Source: Chlamydoabsidia padenii | Lineage: Eukaryota > Mucoromycota > Mucoromycetes > Mucorales > Cunninghamellaceae | Reading direction: 5' to 3' | Length of the DNA stretch: 64,000 bases | Assembly: GCA_025330725.1 (NCBI GenBank) | Contig: JAIWND010000002.1 | Span: forward strand, 248,001-312,000 | Part shown: one piece after another, positions 36,819 to 47,614 of the stretch | How positions within the stretch are numbered: the first letter of the stretch is position 1 | Layout of the letters: every line of letters begins with the position of its first letter | Notes under the pieces: generated by a model | Databases searched by the model: none | What the model was told of the DNA's origin: nothing | Seen by the model: only the letters and a program-made list of their open reading frames with translations | Program-made: the position numbers and the translations under genes

Positions 36819-37418
36819 TGAGAGCATAGTAGTCTCGATCGACTTACCTCAGTAACGCATTCAAAACGCCCGGTTCCTGTGAGATTCTGTTGTTGATGTC
36901 CCGCCACCGTACAAAAGACAAGTTGACCATATTCTGATATCAAAGCAATCACATCGTTTCCTTGAATCCTTGAGTGTCCTTTTCGTGTTTTCTGGGTATA
37001 TGGAATCTCCTTTTCAAAGTGGTAATCACCTCCATGTTGAGCTGTGTCGCTGTTGTCGTGTTGATCACTGTCGATGGGTGGTTCCTTGTCGTCGTTAAAG
37101 GTACAAGACACAGTTTTTGCGTCCAAGATCAACCCAAATGCTTGTTGTTCAAAGATAGGATTCAATATATTGTTGTCTTGTTCAGAGGGATCTTGAATTT
37201 GCAAGTACTGTAGAGAGTAGCTCTGCAATAAAGAGGAATTGGATTGTTAGTCGAGCCTTATACTGTGTTTTGCAAATTATCTTTCAACATGATTTTTTTT
37301 TCCTTTTATGATTTACCTTTACAAGTACCAATTCCAAGTTGTCTTTACCATAAAAGGATCCGTGCAGTATGTTCTTGATAGAAGTACCATAACAAAGAGT
37401 ACGGTAGCACGTATTCAT
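32011..37418 (-). CDS. CPSF1/DDB1/RSE1-family triple beta-propeller protein, 1307 aa
   Basis: Twenty-one exons, all phases consistent, from 37418-37317 and 37222-36848 to 33065-32919 and 32836-32011. The N-terminus fits the MMS1_N/first propeller (NILHGSFYGKDNLELVLVK, KLAVDPWSRAMAMASYQ, IEEKGIIWHMEFL, CGNVLYPVITTP, YIYLGTAEGYLLKLD, LLYVGESADSQVIG). The middle has NRAPLTDWHVL, KIVCCSGQDEHGAL and VTKLWCLKNLIG, the second-propeller blocks. The C-terminal propeller has DIPHSISTLG, YLLVGTRSGNLLTF, LGTVPVNLV, DRICVTGYTESVSFYAYDED and TVVGASLSGGMFALMEP. The family scaffolds 3'-end processing, splicing (SF3b) or CUL4 ligases. Length and divergence favour a Cft1- or Mms1-like member, but which cannot be told by eye. 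It shares a 213-bp divergent promoter with BRF1. Confidence 0.82.
34343..34401 (+). repeat. A59 homopolymer inside an intron of the CPSF-family gene
   Basis: Uninterrupted A59 on the plus strand. The gene is on the minus strand, so the transcript has U59 just before the acceptor GGTACTAG, where it can act as the polypyrimidine tract. Confidence 0.85.
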
Positions 37419-37631
37419 AATGTAAGCATACAAGGAAGAAAAGAGAAAGAGAGAAAACCAGTGGCGCGCCATTTAAAAGATTAGCGGGGGTTAAAAAATA
37501 TGGTCATTGGGATTTTTTTTTTTTTTTGAGGCAAATTGTGTCTCCGTCCTTTTTTTCTCTCTCTCCTTTGCTTTCTCAAACAACCAAACTTTCATTAATC
37601 CATACCATAAAACCAATAGCTCAACTACTCA

Positions 37632-40243
37632 ATGCATTGTCATAACTGTGGGTCTGGAAAAGTCGAAACCGATCCATCGACAGGGACTACTTACTGTGTG
37701 CAGTGTGGCGGGGTAAGTCTTTACATTTTACTGATCAGAACGACGATCTATTTGGCTTAACCAATTGTTTATTCTCCATAGGTTTTAGAAGAAAATAACA
37801 TTGTTGCCGAAGTCACCTTCTCGGAATCGTCTGGTGGTAAAACAGTTTTACAAGGTGCTTTCGCTGGTGAATCAGGTATAAACTTGCATATAATGCCTTT
37901 TTTTTTTTTTTCTATGCTCTGTCAACTAATTCTCCTTTTTTCTTATTAGGTCGTATCTCTGGTGGGGGTCCATTTGGTCATGGAAGAGGAAAAGAAGGTC
38001 AAGAACAAGCTATTGATAACGGTATGTGACTAAACCCAACGTACTCTACTGAAAAACCATACTCATATCTATTTTATTTTCTACTTAGGCCGACAACGTA
38101 TTGCCAGACTCGCTCACGGTTTGCGACTTCCTGAACGATTTCGTGAAGCAGCTCAACGCTATTACAACTTGGCTGTCATTAACCGATTCACCCGTGGTCG
38201 AAAAAGTGATCATGTGGCTGCTATCTGTCTTTATATTGTCTGCAGAAACGAATCAAGCTCACAAATGCTCATCGACTTTTCTGATCTTCTTCAGGTATGT
38301 ATAAATAAATAAATAAATAAAAAAGACACACACTGGAATCGATTACTCATACGTATACACATATTATTATTATTATTATATAGGTCAACGTCTTTAACCT
38401 TGGTTCTACTTTTTTGAAGCTTGTCCGTGTCCTCAATTTAAAACTCCCTTTGATTGACCCATCCATTTATATATCTCGATTCGCTGCTGCTTGTGATTTT
38501 GGTGATTATACTCAACGAGTTGCACAGGATGCTGTTCGGTTAGTACAACGTATGGATCGTGATTGGATTCGAACCGGTCGCCGACCAGCTGGTATCTGTG
38601 GTGCCTGTTTACTCATTGCTGCTCGTATAAATGGATTCAAAAGATCAACCAAAGAAATGATCCATGTGGTGAAACTATCGGAACAAACTATCCAAAAACG
38701 GTAAGAAATCTTGACCATTACTACTAAAATGCTAAAATCATTACTTTTAAATGTTATCAATAGTTTAAAGGAATTCGGTGATACTGAATCAGCAAACTTG
38801 ACGGTGCGTGACTTTCGCGATATCTGGATTGAAACCGAAGCCAATCCACCATCCTTTACTAAAAATCGAAAAAAAGCAGATAAATTACAAAAACGAAAAC
38901 ATTCAGACGAGGAAGACGAAGAATATCAGCTCGTGGATGACGAAAGCACACAGGCACCAACACCAAAAGCAGCTTTATCACAGCTAGATATTGAAGAATC
39001 ACTAGAAGAAGCATCAGTAGACGGACAGACACAAGAAGCGACTCAAAAACTAGGTAATTTGGATGGATCAACCCTTGTCGAGGCTCAATCATCACAACTT
39101 TCTGAAAATACCGACAATGAAGCAACACAAGTGGAAACAGGTGAATCGCTAACCGACAATGAAGCAACACAAGTGGAAACGGGCGAATTGCTAACCGACA
39201 ATGAAGCAACACAAGTGGAAACGGGCGAATCACTAACCGACAATGAAGCAACACAAGTGGAAACAACCAAATCAACAAGCGACAAGGATCTAAAAAGTGA
39301 AGAATCAAATCAACAAGCATCTCAGCTGGTGAACCCTGAATTAGACGAACAGGCGTCGAAACTCGGATTGGAAATGGAAGAATTTATGGAGGGGGCCCTG
39401 AAAGCTTCCGAAGAAATGGGTAAGCTGTCATCATAATAAAATTAGTACCTGATTGTATTACTAAAACAATTCCTATTTTAATTTGAAATCTAGCCCAAGA
39501 AAAGGAACCATCAAGTGAAGAAGAACCAAGCTTGTCTGATGTGGATGATGATGAAATTGAAGCAATGATTCTTACCCCAGTGGAAGTGGAACTGAAGACT
39601 CTTATCTGGTATAATGCAAACAAAGAATATCTGGAAGAGATGGAAGCCAAGGCAAGAAAGATCGAAATGGACAAGAAAAACGGTGTATACACAAAACGAT
39701 CAGTAAGTAAAAGTAAACGGGGTATACACAAGGCACACATCTTGGATTAAACCATCTTATTATTGCTACTTGTAGAAAGGAACAAAACGAAAAAAGTTAC
39801 CCACAGCATCAACACCAGCCGAAGCAGCCAAACGACTGCTCAATACCCGCAAGATATCCCGGAAGATCAACCAGGCTGTTTTTGACGACATGTTTGAATC
39901 TCCAGAAGCTCTCGCCAAAATTAAAGCAATGGATCGCCTGAAACAAGCTGGACGACGTGGCTCAACAACGACAGATGTCATGGAAGTCGTGGAAGAATCT
40001 GGCGACGCTCCTGTACCAAAGAAGAAGAAGGCATTGGACGACAATGGTAATCATACACAAAGCGGGGCTCCTGGCGAAGAAGACGAAGACGAAGAAGACG
40101 AAGAAGACGATGATGATATGGATCCTGATGATATGGCTGAAGATGAAGTGCTGCTCAAACGTGCCCGTGAACAAATGGGATGGGGTATTGGTGGCGACAA
40201 TATCAATGATGAAGATTACTACGATTACGATGGCGATTATTAG
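37632..40243 (+). CDS. BRF1: Transcription factor IIIB subunit Brf1
   Basis: Eight exons (37632-37712, 37782-37875, 37950-38021, 38089-38294, 38384-38700, 38764-39419, 39494-39702, 39776-40243), 700 aa. The N-terminal zinc ribbon has Cys pairs HCHNC and YCVQC. Two cyclin-like TFIIB repeats follow (LPERFREAAQRYYNLAVINRFTRG... and ISRFAAACDFGDYTQRVAQDAVRLVQ...RRPAGICGACLLIAARI). The linker is acidic and contains a 14-residue tandem repeat. The C-terminal BRF1 homology block binding TBP is seen as SDVDDDEIEAMILTPVEVELKTLIW and RKISRKINQAVFDDMFESPEAL. It recruits RNA polymerase III to tRNA and 5S genes; the tRNA genes 12 kb away are among such targets. A 213-bp divergent spacer separates it from the CPSF-family gene. 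Confidence 0.93.
39113..39265 (+). repeat. 42-bp tandem repeat in BRF1
   Basis: Three full and one partial 42-bp units beginning GACAATGAAGC and encoding DNEATQVETGE[S/L]LT. They lie in the acidic linker between the TFIIB core and the C-terminal homology block; nearly identical, so recent. Confidence 0.93.
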
Positions 40244-40548
40244 ACATATTGTTTAATTAATAAATTGAAAGTAGTTGATTGATCCTCCGTAGTGTATAGT
40301 ATAAATTTATATTCCATAGCATACCTTTATTTAATCATGTTTTTATATTGTCAACTCAATAAAGTACTTTTACATGCATTTTATGTTAAAGATAGGGCAA
40401 TGGTATTTTATGCTCTCCGGAACAAAAACTTTATGTTTAAACCCCGCCTATGTGCACAGAAAAAAATAATAATTCAACCATCACTTCCCGCCTCTTCTCT
40501 TTTCTTTCGTCCCTATTCGCACCTGCGCCAACTACACTCGACAATTAC

Positions 40549-42232
40549 ATGGCACCTCTTGTACTAAAGATAAAAGAAAGCAAATCCTTTTTATCTTTTG
40601 TGGATCTGGACTCTGAAGAAGAATTGTCAAAAGCCTGGCAGGTCTGCACCAAAGTCAAGGATTCTTTGGAAAATGGATCAAGATTTGAAAATCTTTCTTG
40701 GCGGCTTTGGTTCCGGCGACAGTTATCTCAACATCAAACCACCACCACCACCAACCTCTCTCGACATACTGCACAACTATTGGACCATCCTCGAACTTTT
40801 AGTCAAGTACAGCAAACTTGTCTTGATCAAAAAGTGCTGCCGGCGACCTGTGGATATACCAATAATGATAACTCGACACTTGCTCCATCGTCGATCCCTA
40901 CAATAATAGATATCGATTTTAAACCACCACCAGTTGCTCATCCATCGACCAACTTGGATTCTTCTTGTCACAACTTTACACTTCCAAAGTTTACCTCGGA
41001 TCAAACAACTGATCAACATGTCGAAATACAAGATTCCTTAAGGACAACAACAGATAATGGACAAGTCTACTTCTCAGCAAATATCTCCAAAGAAACACTT
41101 CCTATGGATACATTATTCTCAGCACTACTATGCAACACGACAACAGCAACAGCAGCATCAAACGACCTTTCATCATCGACCATTGCTTTATCCTCTGATA
41201 AAAATGATTCATCTCTTGGATTGGATATGTTTTTGCAGCAACATCTATCAGGCAATAAATTCTATTCGGATGATGGTTTCCTTGGAGATAACAATACTGA
41301 CACCAATAACGGGGATGGATATATGAATAATGATACGACAATCTCATCCTGCCACATGATGGATTTCAGTAATTTGTAAGTGAACAATATAATAATGTAT
41401 TTTAACTCTTTTTAAACAAACATTTTAACGATATATTCTTTTTAAGTAATATGCAACCAGCTGATTGGAATCCTTATCCAACTTATTCGTCAGCCTTCAC
41501 CACGCCTAATCATCCACCTCCACAACCAGCAACCATTACTTCTTCAACATTACAACAAACCATGTATCCATCAGGACGAGTCTCTGATGATTCCAATACA
41601 CCACCTATTTGCTCGAATTGCCAAGCAACATCAACACCTTTATGGAGACGCTCACCAGATGATCAACTTTTGTGTAATGCATGTGGATTGTAGTAAGTAA
41701 ATAAATAAACAAAAGAGCAAAACTCATTATTAAACTATTATATGTATATAGTCAAAAACTTCATAATGCTCCTCGACCAAAGACGTTAAAGACCCAAAAA
41801 GAACCAGCTGTGAACGAACCTCAATTGGAATGCTCGAATTGCGAAACGACAATCACACCATTATGGCGGCGGGACGATAAAGGGGCACCTTTATGTAATG
41901 CATGTGGACTTTATCTCAAACTTCATCACGAACAGCGGCCGATATCAATGAAAAAGAATGTAATCAAGAAGCGCCAGCGGTACGATAGTAATGGGATGAA
42001 TGGAGTCCAGCCGGGGAATTCAAGGAAAACGATAAAGAAACAACAACAACCAGAGGATCCGTTTGTCAATCCTTCATCTCAAATACCAGCACCAATCACG
42101 CTCATCCCACATGATATACTACCAGAAGGTGTTTCTCCATTTATACAACAATCTTCCTTGTTTTTTTACCCGACACCATCCTCATCCTCATCATCCTCAT
42201 CATCATCATTCTTCCCACTACAACACCCTTAG
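40549..42232 (+). CDS. GATA-type transcription factor with two zinc fingers
   Basis: Three exons (40549-41375, 41447-41692, 41752-42232), 517 aa. Residues about 45-65 contain the fungal GATA N-terminal motif ([17 protein letters not shown]1752), found in AreA/NIT2/Gaf1-type nitrogen regulators. A long Asn/Thr/Ser-rich region follows. Two class-IV fingers lie close together: [25 protein letters not shown] (interrupted by intron 2) and [25 protein letters not shown] followed by the basic tail [10 protein letters not shown]. The cysteine-rich segment that lies between the fingers of iron regulators (SreA/Fep1) is absent, so a nitrogen- or light-type role is more likely than iron. The start at 40549 was preferred to 40450 because the extra 33 residues lack conservation features and MAPLVLK begins the N-terminal block. 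Confidence 0.87.
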
Positions 42233-42815
42233 ATTTATTTATTAAAACATTAATATAACGACTGTACTCGTATCAGTATCCCTTACACCATAATACGTTT
42301 TTTTAGTTTAGTCTAGTCTAGTCATCTCTAATGTATATACATATATCTTGTTATCATCATCTTACTCAATCATCTTTAATGCATTCTCTGTTAAATAAAA
42401 ACCTCATTCTCTAGCCTATCTAATCTTCTTTTGATAGATATGATTAACCAATCACTTGAACGGCCCCATCATTCACAGATTTGGAATTAAGCATCATTTC
42501 AACAACTTTGGAATACCGCTGTGCACTCAAGAGCCAATCAATGCTAATGGTTAAAGTAACCACAATGGTACCATTTTTATTACCAACTCTGCTCCTTGAT
42601 AGAATTGGATAATGCTATATATATATATTTCTGACCAGAAATAACGCTATGGTAGGTCAAAGTCTGGATGGGATACGGTGCCATCGGGATCTGAATTTCG
42701 TAATTTGCATGAATTACATTTACAACCTTCGAAACTTCCCTTTGTATTTACACACCTTCTCAAATCAAATAAGAATTAAAAAGAGTTTTATTTAAAAAAT
42801 GACATAATAACTATA
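42233..42815. other. Convergent intergenic region with a weak repeat relic
   Basis: About 42538-42562 reads ATGCTAATGGTTAAAGTAACC, resembling the core of the MITE-related repeat (ATGCTAATGATTAAAGTGGCC). The variant motif CGGGATCTGAA with a TTGCATGAATTA box follows at about 42684-42712. No coding exon. Confidence 0.45.
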
Positions 42816-44547
42816 CTACACGCGATTTTTGTTTTTGTTCTACGGATGTTTTTAATTGACCACAAGCAGCAAGGATATCTAAATCATTACAAAATATATG
42901 TTAGTTAATTAAAAAATAACCAGAACCTGTGTTAAACCACTATACCTTTTCCTCTAGGTCGTCGAATTGTACAAGGAATGCCACCACCCATTACCACCTG
43001 CGAGAAGAGTTCGATTTGTTCCCATTTTGTAGTTTCATAAGAGCTTCCAGGCCAAGGATTAAAAGGTCTAATCCATTTTTTTTTTTTGAAAAAAAAGCTG
43101 TGTGAGTCAAGATGTAGTAAACTGAATTCACTTACATCAGATTGACATGAGCAGGAAGTTGTTTTAAAAGTTTGACCAGAGTACGGGCTTCAGCCAAAGA
43201 GTCATTGACATGATCCAACATGACATATCTGAGTTACAAAAGGGATGAGTCTCATTATGCTATTTTTCCATTTCAACTAACAACTTACTCAAAGGTGATC
43301 CTGCGACCTTTGTTCCCCATGATTTTACTATATTGATGACAAGCGTCCAAGACCATTTCCAGTGGATAAGTTTTGTTAAGAGGGACCAGTTCATCACGAA
43401 GATCATTGTTGGTGGCATGAAGAGATATGGCTAAAGAGACACCTAGTTCACTTGCTAATTTCGGGATCAAGGGGACGACCTAAACCAAAAAAAAAAAAAA
43501 AAAGTTGAATTCATCAAGACGACTATTGTGTATGTGTGTGTGTTTTAACTTACCCCAGAGGTACTGACGGTAATCTTTGATTTCGACCAAGCCAAGCCTT
43601 CCGAGTTTGTAAGTACCTTGATGGCAGCACTAGTATTTCTATTCCACCGCATAAAGAGAGGTCAGTTGTCCATAGTGTAGTTCCCCCGTCTTTTTTTATT
43701 TCTATATACCTCCAATTATACAATGGTTCGCCTTGACCCATAAATACCATGTTACTGATCTTCCGTTTTGTGTTTTCCTGTAAGGGAAAATCGCCTGATC
43801 GTTGTGCAGCAATCATGTATTGACCGACAACTTTTGTAAAAAAAAAAAGCAAAAGTGAGTGAGTGAGTGAGTAAATGACATCCTTTTGGTTTTACCTTCA
43901 CTAGCCGTCAAGTTTCTTAGTAATTTTTGAGTCCCAGTATGGCAAAAGCTGCATTTGAGTGAGCAACCAATTTGAGAAGAAACACAGAGAGTGGATCGAT
44001 GTTTTTCAGGTATCAGTACGGTTTCGACAATCGCACCTGGATCCTGTTGAGTATTATAGCCAATCAAGAATTTCCGGGTATGGTCCTTTGCTTTCCTATC
44101 CAACTATATAAGAGAAAAGATCAGATTCATTGTGAAGATATTGTGTTTTTCCAGCCCATTACCTGTACTTCACCATAATGAATCCGATATTTGTCGTCCA
44201 GTTCTTGTCGTAGTTGTTTTGATATGTTGGTCATTTCTTCAAACTGGGTAGATCCTAAAAATAAATGTCATACATTAGTATCAAGTATTACCCTCCCCCC
44301 GTACTTTACCTTGTCGATACAAATGGTGCCATAACTGTGTAGGGGTAAATCGTTTGGCGCTAGGAAGGGTGGCGATCTCCAATGACAGATCTTCAAAAGG
44401 CATACCGATCAAGTTCTTGCGATAGTCCAATCTTGAAGGAGCAGTAAAAGTACTGACAGAAGAAGAGTAATTTCGTTCCGTGGTGTTGAGTAAAAGAGTA
44501 CCCAAAGGTCTTTTCCATGGGCCAGACCGCATGGTGTAGGATATCAT
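42816..44547 (-). CDS. RlmN/Cfr-family radical-SAM RNA methyltransferase, probably mitochondrial
   Basis: Nine exons, first 44547-44310, then 44254-44163, 44103-43896, 43830-43710, 43638-43554, 43479-43289, 43228 to about 43137, and two more to the stop at 42816; about 405 aa. The radical-SAM cluster motif CSLKCSFC (CxxxCxxC) follows [10 protein letters not shown]. Further RlmN blocks: [80 protein letters not shown], and near the end RRPRG and ILAACGQL, where the last Cys is the methyl-carrying catalytic cysteine. RlmN methylates C2 of A2503 in 23S rRNA and A37 in some tRNAs. A leader rich in Arg, Ser, Thr ([20 protein letters not shown]) suggests mitochondrial import. Yeast and animals lack this family. 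Confidence 0.85.
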
Positions 44548-44935
44548 TATACAAGTGGAGAGAAGAAATTGGTCCGCCCCTAAAAAAAAAAAAAAAAGTT
44601 TTGTCTTCAACTCCCAATTTAAAACCCGACATTTTTTAGGCATTGATGATGTTGCAAACAAAGGGACCAGTTTAATAGATGATATTCAGGTTCCAGCCAT
44701 ATCGGCTAGAATAGAAGAATAAAAAAGTCAAATAGATGGTATCAAAAGTAAACAATAAAAGTAAAAAATTGTAGTAAAAAGCATAACTAGTATATGGTAA
44801 AACTGTAGTTGGTATTATAAGTCAAAAGTTAAAAAAAAAAAAGACATACATAAGTTTTAAGAGGGAGAGAATAAAGAGTGTGGTAGAGGGGGGGGGAATA
44901 TGACAGACTAAAAATTAAGGGGAGGGGGAACTATA
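44548..44935. other. Short spacer between RlmN-like and C2H2 genes
   Basis: RlmN promoter side holds TTTAAAACCCGACATTTTTTAGG, a motif variant about 75 bp upstream of its ATG. The rest is the 3' flank of the C2H2 gene. No other feature. Confidence 0.45.
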
Positions 44936-46186
44936 CTAGAGGAATCCTTGGACATAAGTAGTAAAATGCTGATTGTCTGATGATTGGTGTTGTTGATTAT
45001 GCAGAAGAGAGGAAGGTGTTGCTTGTTTTTGCTTTTGCTTTTGTTGCTGCTTGTCGAGTTTACCATTATTGTTGTGTCGATGGATCCGGATATGTTGGTT
45101 GAGATTATCGGATCTAGAAAATCTTTTATTACAGCTTTGGTAAGGACATTCAAAAGCTAACATTTCCAAAAAAAAAAAAAAAAAAAAAAGAGTCAGTATC
45201 GTTCTAGCCCAAACCTTCCCCCCTTACTTACGTTTTTCCAAAGTATGAATGGAGCGAATATGTCGTTTCAAGTGTTCTGATCGTTTGAATACTTTACCAC
45301 ACGCATCCGCCTTGCAAATAAACATTTGAGAGCCTGTACTTGGTATATTGGAGACCCGACGGCCTCGAGATCGTGGTGCCTTTTTCCCAGTGTCCTTGTT
45401 GTTATCATGCACCAAAAGATTGGTTGGTTTCCCAGGAGATGATTCTAAAGTGCCTGATGGATAGGTTGGCAAGTTGTACATTGTCGGTGCCGAGAAACAT
45501 GGATCAATGGGGTCTTTGTGATGTGGTGATTTGGCTGGACCGACAAACCCACGCATTAAGCCAAAGTCGTCGGATGGTGTAAAATACGGTTTTTGTTGCT
45601 GGTGGATTCGTGACGAGTCGTACAAGGAAGGTTGACTTGATCGATGAGGTCGTTGTTGTGTGTCGTAAAAGGAGGTGGGGCCAAGGTGAAGAGAAGGACC
45701 AGCAATAGAATGTCGATGTGGTTGTTCGAGATGAGATGGTACTTGAGATCCACCCATAGAATAAGACAAGGAAGCAGGTTGTCTATCAGAAGCAGAAAGA
45801 TGGTGATGGGTTTCATTTAAAGGGATCGATCGAGCCGCTGTTTCTGCAAAGCTGTTTTGTTCGTTCGAAGTAGGACTAGTAGATGCATCACTTGAACTGC
45901 TATATGAGTACCGGCTATCGTTTGATGGTGAAGATGTTGATATCGGCATATAGTAAGGATCATCATAGGCAGTGGGTGCTTCTTGACCAGTTAACATACC
46001 GGCATAACTGAAACGTCGAGGTACTTGTTGCTGTTCTTTTTGTTTGTTGTAAGGTGAAGTCAAATAATAGTCGTTATGAAGGGGGTGTGAGTGAGGATTG
46101 ATAAAATGCAGGACATTGTTTTGTGAATCATTAACAAGAGGGTGTTCCTGAAAAGTTTGAGGGGAAGAGGAGGAAAAGGAAGACAT
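44936..46186 (-). CDS. C2H2 zinc-finger transcription factor, Msn2/Seb1-like
   Basis: Two exons (46186-45232, 45156-44936), 391 aa. The N-terminal three quarters are Ser/Pro/His/Gln-rich low complexity with blocks such as RRFSYAGML, SSPSNDSRYSYSSSS and PYFTPSDDFG. A basic stretch (KKAPRSRGRRVSN) precedes two adjacent C2H2 fingers: MFICKADACGKVFKRSEHLKRHIRSIH and PFECPYQSCNKRFSRSDNLNQHIRIH, linked by TLEKR. The intron falls between the fingers. Finger residues (RSEHLKR, RSDNLNQH) match the stress-response-element readers Msn2/4, so AGGGG-type targets are plausible. The tail is Gln-rich. The start at 46186 lies 35 bp downstream of a CGGGATTTGAA; an in-frame upstream Met at 46357 would add a hydrophobic stretch and is disfavoured. 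Confidence 0.85.
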
Positions 46187-47614
46187 GAAATTTATTGATA
46201 TGAGGCGGGAAATGAAAATACGGGATTTGAATTGTTTAAAGAAAGTGTCAAAATGGGAAAGGGAGAGAAAAAAGAAAAGAGGAATAAAAAGGTCAATGAT
46301 ATTGTAGACACTTTTATATAGATACAATTTAAAAAAACTAAAAACATTAATAATCATGGAAGAGATTGAAGATTAAATATACTTATTCTCACCCGAGGTT
46401 AAGGAGTCGAGTCTGATTTAGAATGAAAAAGAAGCTGGGAAATCTAAATGAGGCGTTCAAAAGCGAGGTAAGAAAAAAAAAAAAAAAGGGTATTAGTAGC
46501 TAATCCAATCAATGCGTAAAATCAAATGATAAAGGTTGTTTCTATCATCATCATGTACCTATATCGAAAAGAAAGAAGTCAGGAAATGACACGAGGTAAA
46601 ACGGGGAGGGAGCAGAAGAAGGTGGGTTTCGTCCCATCTCCTCATATCACACTATATAAAATGAATCTTCTAAAGATCAATAGTTTTCTCCTTGAAAAGT
46701 ACATGTCATTACCATAATTATCCATTACCTTTTAATTTTTTATTCAAGACAAATAGATTTCTCCTTTCTTTCAATCAGGTTTGGGATTGAACACCCGCGC
46801 ATATCACCCTATAAGTGACCTTGTTATCCTAGTAGACACAATCCAATATCCCTGTTTGTTGCCTTAATCGTTGTATACAAAGTGGTTTTGCACCTGTCGA
46901 TCGTTGTAAAAGGTCGATCCTCATTCAGGAAATTCATGCACATTTTTCAAATCCCGACAATAGTCCCCTTCTTTTTGACACCTACTCCCTTTTCTTCCTC
47001 CTATATGTCTGTGATGTCTTGTTTATAAAACACAATGTTGATAAATTATTGATTAGTTCTTTCAAAAAAAAAAAAAGCTCTCCCTGTTTCATTTGGGATA
47101 CCACCTTTATAAAAGATCTGAGAATGGGAGAGTGAGTTATAATATCGGTGATTGAAATCTCACAAGGCTAAGCAAATGATTCTTATCACGACTGTGATGG
47201 CTTTACCTGTGATGATGCAGTATGATATAACAAAACAATCATTTTTTATTTTTTATATGATCGTCAGGTGATGATCCTCCAATTGAGTTGCCGTATCCAG
47301 TGAAATGAGGGGTCCTCATTTGCCCGCCCACACAACTTTATAGAGATCATGGGTTACAAGCTTATTTTAAACCAATGCCAGAGTCCTTTTATGCAGGGAT
47401 TTAAGTTTCCTTCCATCGATAAACGTGGCACCTACTACATTTGTATAAAAGAGAAAGAAATGTATATGATCAAGTCATTTTATTTATTTGTTTAAATATG
47501 GTTTATATAAGAGCAAATACTAAAAGTAAAAGGGGGAATGGGGAAGAAGTAATACACAAAAAAGGATAATCCAGTAAATAACAACAAAAGAAAGATAATA
47601 ATATATATATATGA
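46187..47614. other. Long intergenic region, 1.4 kb
   Basis: Holds two exact copies of the recurrent motif, at 46221-46231 (CGGGATTTGAA) and about 46937-46947 (TTCAAATCCCG, preceded by ATTCATGCAC). The middle has no credible exon. It is upstream of the MSN2-like gene and downstream of the WWE gene, so possibly a long promoter. Confidence 0.5.
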
